A DNA stretch of 64,000 nt from an uncultured Opitutia bacterium (GTDB lineage Bacteria > Verrucomicrobiota > Verrucomicrobiia > Opitutales > Opitutaceae): assembly GCA_903840415.1 (NCBI GenBank), contig CAIMFY010000096.1, positions 1 through 64,000 on the forward strand, given 5' to 3'. The notes under the pieces are model-generated. The model was not told the origin of the DNA and ran no database searches. It saw nothing but the letters and a program-made list of their open reading frames with translations. Each line of letters starts with the position of its first letter. Position 1 is the stretch's first letter. Both the position numbers and the translations under genes were made by a program. This document shows positions 60,303 through 64,000 of the stretch, piece by piece.

Positions 60303-60964
60303 GAAAGTGTGGCGACGGCGGCGAAAAACGCGGCGAGTTTCACGGCGTCGAGGTGGTCATTCGTGCGGACGCCGCTGCAGATGTCGAATCCCCACGGGCG
60401 CACCGCGGTCCACGCGGCGGCGACGTTGTCGGGGCGAAGTCCGCCAGCGAGTAAGACGGGCTTGTCGGCGGATTCGACGATACGGCGCGAGAGCGCCCAA
60501 TTGTGCGTGCGGCCGGTGCCGCCAAGTTCCTTCACGGCGAGATTCGGATTGCCGGAGTCGAGCAGCAGCGCATCGACCTGCGGAGCGGCGGCGAGCGCCT
60601 CAGTGACCGACGCGTCGTCGAGCACGTGAATGACTTGAACGATCCGGATGCCGGGCAGCGCATGGCGCAGATCGGCGTGGGTGCCGCGGGTGAGGGCATC
60701 GACGAGTTGGATCGTGCTCGTGCGGCAACATTGGTGCTGCGCGATGATCGCTGCGGTGTCGGTGAGCGAGGTGAGCAAAAACGTGGCAACCAGCGGCGGG
60801 ACGGCGTTCGCAATTTCAGGAATGAGGCGTTCGTCGGCAATAATGCCGGCGCCACTCGGCATGGCAGAGACGAGTCCGATGGCATCGGCGCCATGGGCGA
60901 CGGCCGCACGAGCCTCAGCCACGGACTTGATGCAACAAATCTTGATGCGGGGACGGTGGGCCAT
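60299..60964 (-). CDS. Phosphoribosylanthranilate isomerase-family protein (TrpF paralogue)
   Basis: 221 aa TIM barrel of the TrpF family. LLLDSGN, KELGGTGRTHNWALSRRIV, LAGGLRPDNVAAAW and FDICSGVR fit TrpF. Two deviations: the catalytic segment usually reading KICGI is KICCI, so the cysteine is kept but the following glycine is replaced, and SGVE reads SGVR. The gene is outside any trp operon and coupled to the M20 peptidase by ATGA overlap. The TrpF activity is therefore uncertain. Start is MAHRPRIKICC at 60964. Confidence 0.8.
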   Translation of the reverse strand: MAHRPRIKICCIKSVAEARAAVAHGADAIGLVSAMPSGAGIIADERLIPEIANAVPPLVATFLLTSLTDTAAIIAQHQCCRTSTIQLVDALTRGTHADLRHALPGIRIVQVIHVLDDASVTEALAAAPQVDALLLDSGNPNLAVKELGGTGRTHNWALSRRIVESADKPVLLAGGLRPDNVAAAWTAVRPWGFDICSGVRTNDHLDAVKLAAFFAAVATLS

Positions 60965-61051
60965 GGGAAAAATCTTGGGCGGGGTTGGGTTGGGCGACAG
61001 CAAAAAATCAGAACTGGCGGCGAGGTCGGTCGCCCGCCACGCTGTTCAGCC

Positions 61052-61723
61052 ATGACACTCCCTTCCCAACGCGCCGGAAAACTTTTCACCTGTTTGCTCG
61101 CATTCGCGCTCGGCGCTTCACCGGCACGATCCGCCGATACGACGACGGCTGTGTGGAAGCTGGGCGACGTAAAAAATATCGGCGGTCACGCCACCGAGGT
61201 GATTGGTGCGCCGCGGATCGTAGACGGGGCGGCGGTGTTTGATGGTGCCCACGACGGTGTCCTCGTGCCGAACGATCCGCTTGACGGCGCCACGCAGTTT
61301 ACGATCGAGATCCTGTTTTCACCGGAGGAGGGCGGCCCGGCGGCGCAGCGATTTTTTCACCTGCAGGACACCGCGGATTCGCGAGTGATGATCGAGACGC
61401 GGCTCGATGGAAAAGGCCACTGGTGGCTCGACACCTATCTCGGTGCGCCGAAAGGTGGCCAGGCGCTGATCGACGAAAAGCGCCTGCATCCGACCAACGC
61501 GTGGTATTGGGCGGCGGTGCGCTACGACGGAAAAACGATGACGCACTTCGTCAACGGCGAGAAGGAACTCGAAGCGACCGATGTGAAGTTTGGCCCGCTT
61601 GGGCCGGGCAAGCTTTCGCTTGGTGTGCGCCAGAACAAGGTCTTCTGGTTCAAAGGCGCGATTCGCGAAGTGCGGTTTACTCCGGCGGTGCTGCCGCCAG
61701 AGAAACTGCAACGCGTGAAGTGA
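61052..61723 (+). CDS. Secreted LamG/concanavalin A-like protein
   Basis: 223 aa with signal peptide (LFTCLLAFALGASPARSAD, cleavage near residue 28). The mature part is one jelly-roll domain: AVFDGAHDGVLVPNDPL, QFTIEILFSPEEGG, WYWAAVRYDGKTMTHFVNGEKELEA and KLSLGVRQNKVFWFKGAIREVRF are LamG_3 hallmarks. Probably binds a carbohydrate in the envelope; no catalytic residues recognised. ATG at 61052; the frame is open far upstream without homology. Confidence 0.85.
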   Translation: MTLPSQRAGKLFTCLLAFALGASPARSADTTTAVWKLGDVKNIGGHATEVIGAPRIVDGAAVFDGAHDGVLVPNDPLDGATQFTIEILFSPEEGGPAAQRFFHLQDTADSRVMIETRLDGKGHWWLDTYLGAPKGGQALIDEKRLHPTNAWYWAAVRYDGKTMTHFVNGEKELEATDVKFGPLGPGKLSLGVRQNKVFWFKGAIREVRFTPAVLPPEKLQRVK

Positions 61724-61730
61724 AATGATG

Positions 61731-61787
61731 GTAGGCTGGTATCGCCGAATGCCGCCTAAGTTGGCGGAGTTCGGCGATCTGCCCTAC
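61731..61787 (+). repeat. REP-like long hairpin at a convergent gene junction
   Basis: Left arm gtagg...tcgccgaa-tg-ccgcc and right arm ggcgg-ag-ttcggcga...cctac pair with a taagtt loop: 5 + 8 + 5 perfect pairs with small internal loops. It begins 8 bp after the LamG-like stop, and its right end covers the stop codon of the minus-strand gene (61784-61786). No T-run on either side. Confidence 0.75.
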
Positions 61788-64000
61788 AATTTCACATTAT
61801 TGTTCATCCGCGTAATCTCGCCAAGCGTGTTGTCGGGATCGAGTTCGACGGTCGCGCCGGAGAGGTTGGCTTGAGGCGGAAGCTTAATCGTGACTTCGGC
61901 AATTTTCGCCACGAGATCGACCGGGGCGGCGAGCGCGGGCACGGCGGCGGTCGCGATGATTTTTCCGTCGGAGTTGCGCACGGCCACGGTGGCGGCGGGG
62001 CTGGCGACGGCGCCGATGCTGTGCACCTTCACGAACAGCGCATCTGCCGACGTGGATAGGGTGACGTCCTCGCGCGTGATGCCGAGATCGGGGCGCGACC
62101 AGTAGGGCGTGCCGGGAGTTTTCAGCTTCAGCGTTAGCACCGTGGTGGCGCGCGGCGGGAGCGTGAGTTCGAGCGAGCTGGCGCGCTCGAATTTTTCCTC
62201 GCGCGTGGCGATCGCCTGATCGGCGTTGTCGGTGTTCTTGGTATCGATGCCCTGCGTGATTTCCCAGATGCCGGGATCGATGTTCCAGCCGGTCATCGTG
62301 GCGTGGACGGGCGTAGTTTCCAAATTATAGGCGATGACCTTGAAACCCGTCGGCATCCCGTTGGGCACGAGGATTGCGACGCTCTGATCGGTGGCAGGCG
62401 CGGCGAAATTCCAACTGATGACGTGGCCGGGGAAAAGCGCGTTGCGGTTTAGCGCCACACCACCGAGGCGCGCGCGCTGGAGTTCGGTCGTCGGCACGCC
62501 GACGCGGTCGATCCAGAGGCTGCCTTCGGTTTCGATATATTCGTTGGTGGCGCAGCCTTCGATTTGTTGGCCGTATACCCGCTCGAGGTGAGACTTGTCG
62601 CCGTCGACCTGCCAGGCGAAGTGTTCGCCCGACGAGTTGCGGAAGCCGTTGGAACGGTTGCCCGGGCGCACGGCGCCGCGATCATCGCCGCGGCGACCGG
62701 CGATCTCGGAAGGGGCGTTGCGCGCGGCCCAGTCTTTGCGGAGATTGAGCAAGTCGAGTACGTTGGCGTTGACCGACATGGTCGAGCCACCCTCGGTGAT
62801 GGGTGCGAGATATTTCTTGTCGCCGGTCCATTTCCACGAGGCCCAGAACATGTGCCACGGGAAATAACCGCGGCCATAATCGCCGACTTTATCGTCGGAG
62901 AAATGGATCGCGGACGCGAGGGTGATACGGCCGTTTTCATTGACCTGGCTATGGGCGAGCAATCCGTCGGCAAGCTCGAGTTGGATCTTTTCGGCGGCGG
63001 GGTTGCCGTTGAAATCGACGAGCAGTTGCGGCACCTGACAGACGAGATACGAGTAGGGTTTCGCCCAACCCCAGGGGTGCTCCTCGGCGGCCTTGAGGCC
63101 GTTGTAGTAGGCGGAGCGGATATGGCGGTGACCGGCGGCGTTGACGCCCGTGAGCCATTCGACGCCGCGGGCGGTGACCATGGCGCGTTCGATTTGCTGG
63201 GGATTGCCGTAGTCGAGGATGAGATTTTGGGCGAGGCAGTTGATGCCTTCCTCGTAGCTGTGGAGTTCGTCAGCCTGAATCATCGGAAGACCGTTGATGA
63301 ACATGCCGTTCTTAAATGCGGCCTCGAGCAACCGGTGTAGGGAGAGTTTCACTTTTTCCGGTTCGCTGCCCATGAGTGCGACGCCGGGCCACGTGTTGAG
63401 CAGATCGACGTCGTCAGAGATGCCGCCGCCGAAGTCACCGAATTCCGATTGGCGGTGGTCGATGTAATATTCGACGAAATGCTTCACCTGTCCGAGCAGG
63501 TAAGTCTGGCGGAATGCCCACAACGGCACACCCGCCGGCGGCTCGGGTTGCGTGAATTTCGGGCGTGTTGCACCGGGAATCGCGGCGGCCGCGGCATAGC
63601 GCTGGCCAAGAGCGTTGTCGGGATTGACGCGGAGAAGATCGTCAAGATCGCCCTTGAAGCGGACCCACATGTTGAGCTTCGGGTTGTTCGGGTGCTCTTC
63701 GACCAGCATCGCGTAGGTGTCCTTCGCCTGTGTGAGGCGATCGAGTTCGTGCTCGGGGAGCGCGGCTTCGCGGGGTTTGAAGACGAGGCGTAGTTTTGCC
63801 CCGGCAAGCGACAGCGCGAAGAAATCGGAATCGGCCGCGGCGACGGTCAGCCAAAAGGCTTTTCCGGGCGGCAGAAGGCGATCGCGGAGATCGAGCCAGA
63901 GCGTTTTGGCTTCGCCGGGTTTCACGCTGAAAGTGAAATCGAGCATGTCTCGCAAAGGCCAAAGCGGATCTTTGACCTGGATGTTGAGTGGGATGAGTCC
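61784..64000 (-). CDS. Large protein with helical toroid-like and CARDB-like parts, 5' end outside window
   Basis: At least 739 codons; the frame is open to base 64000 (…LIPLNIQVKDPLWPLRDMLDF), so the N-terminus is outside. Residues in the visible middle (GGISDDVDLLNTWPGVALMGSEPEKVKLSLHRLLEAAFKNG, HSYEEGINCLAQNLILDYG, AYYNGLKAAEEHPWGWAKPYSYLV) are helix-rich and repeat-like, as in alpha/alpha-toroid carbohydrate enzymes. The C-terminal ~110 residues (RPDLGITREDVTLSTSADALFVKVHSIGAVASPAATVAVRN ... VELDPDNTLGEITRMNNNVKL) match the CARDB/APHP adhesion-like fold. Likely secreted; function unknown. Confidence 0.75.
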   Translation of the reverse strand, partial: GLIPLNIQVKDPLWPLRDMLDFTFSVKPGEAKTLWLDLRDRLLPPGKAFWLTVAAADSDFFALSLAGAKLRLVFKPREAALPEHELDRLTQAKDTYAMLVEEHPNNPKLNMWVRFKGDLDDLLRVNPDNALGQRYAAAAAIPGATRPKFTQPEPPAGVPLWAFRQTYLLGQVKHFVEYYIDHRQSEFGDFGGGISDDVDLLNTWPGVALMGSEPEKVKLSLHRLLEAAFKNGMFINGLPMIQADELHSYEEGINCLAQNLILDYGNPQQIERAMVTARGVEWLTGVNAAGHRHIRSAYYNGLKAAEEHPWGWAKPYSYLVCQVPQLLVDFNGNPAAEKIQLELADGLLAHSQVNENGRITLASAIHFSDDKVGDYGRGYFPWHMFWASWKWTGDKKYLAPITEGGSTMSVNANVLDLLNLRKDWAARNAPSEIAGRRGDDRGAVRPGNRSNGFRNSSGEHFAWQVDGDKSHLERVYGQQIEGCATNEYIETEGSLWIDRVGVPTTELQRARLGGVALNRNALFPGHVISWNFAAPATDQSVAILVPNGMPTGFKVIAYNLETTPVHATMTGWNIDPGIWEITQGIDTKNTDNADQAIATREEKFERASSLELTLPPRATTVLTLKLKTPGTPYWSRPDLGITREDVTLSTSADALFVKVHSIGAVASPAATVAVRNSDGKIIATAAVPALAAPVDLVAKIAEVTIKLPPQANLSGATVELDPDNTLGEITRMNNNVKL

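Overview
The window is about 64 kb of GC-rich bacterial chromosome with dense, mostly co-directional coding. Gene content points to Verrucomicrobiota, probably family Opitutaceae. The basis is a large TonB-dependent receptor with the TPFEV / GYYASSTLSGTRL plug signature and an EF-hand, an SGNH-DUF1080 lipoprotein, a VC0807-like membrane protein, and a ribosomal superoperon lacking rpmD, infA and rpmJ. The taxonomic call is inference; no rRNA or tRNA gene is present to confirm it.

Region 1 (1-24.5 kb) is the transcription/translation superoperon: end of rpoB, rpoC, a 480-bp gap with two intrinsic terminators and a candidate promoter, then rpsL-rpsG-fusA-rpsJ-rplC-rplD-rplW-rplB-rpsS-[secreted protein]-rplV-rpsC-rplP-rpmC-rpsQ-rplN-rplX-rplE-rpsN-rpsH-rplF-rplR-rpsE-rplO-secY-[degenerate adenylate kinase]-map-rpsM-rpsK-rpsD-rpoA-rplQ and a strong terminator. 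Unusual points are a signal-peptide protein between rpsS and rplV, and a LID-less, P-loop-less adenylate-kinase relic in the adk slot. Several ribosomal proteins carry long low-complexity tails (S5, S11, L3, S17, L17). SecY has an extra C-terminal membrane segment. Zinc sites are missing from RpoC (second site), S4 and S14. Most start codons lack a Shine-Dalgarno sequence.

Region 2 (24.5-32.6 kb) holds a small zinc-ribbon membrane protein, an unannotated minus-strand remnant of an isoprenylcysteine/phospholipid methyltransferase, guaA, a LolA-like periplasmic protein, a hisD-hisC-hisB-hisH run with overlapping genes, and gltA (citrate synthase).

Region 3 (32.6-48.1 kb) is housekeeping: pdxJ-acpS, a bifunctional NAD(P)HX repair enzyme overlapping dprA, then a minus-strand run (trpG/pabA, nrdR, unknown gene, HIT protein, sulfurtransferase). 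After that come tgt (also without its zinc cysteines), a UDP-glucuronate decarboxylase, secA and lnt. Lnt and SecA together imply a diderm envelope with lipoproteins.

Region 4 (48.1-64 kb) is accessory and carbohydrate-oriented: the TonB receptor, an Ldh2-family dehydrogenase and an L-rhamnose isomerase. These are followed by two short-chain dehydrogenases, a hemolysin III family protein, a Gfo/Idh/MocA oxidoreductase, the SGNH-DUF1080 lipoprotein, an M20 peptidase with a TrpF-family paralogue, a LamG-like secreted protein, a REP-like hairpin and a large protein with a CARDB-like end that runs off the window.

I found no mobile element, CRISPR array, prophage or defence island. The most novel signals are the pseudo-adenylate kinase, the secreted protein inside the S10 operon, and the repeated loss of zinc sites in core informational proteins.
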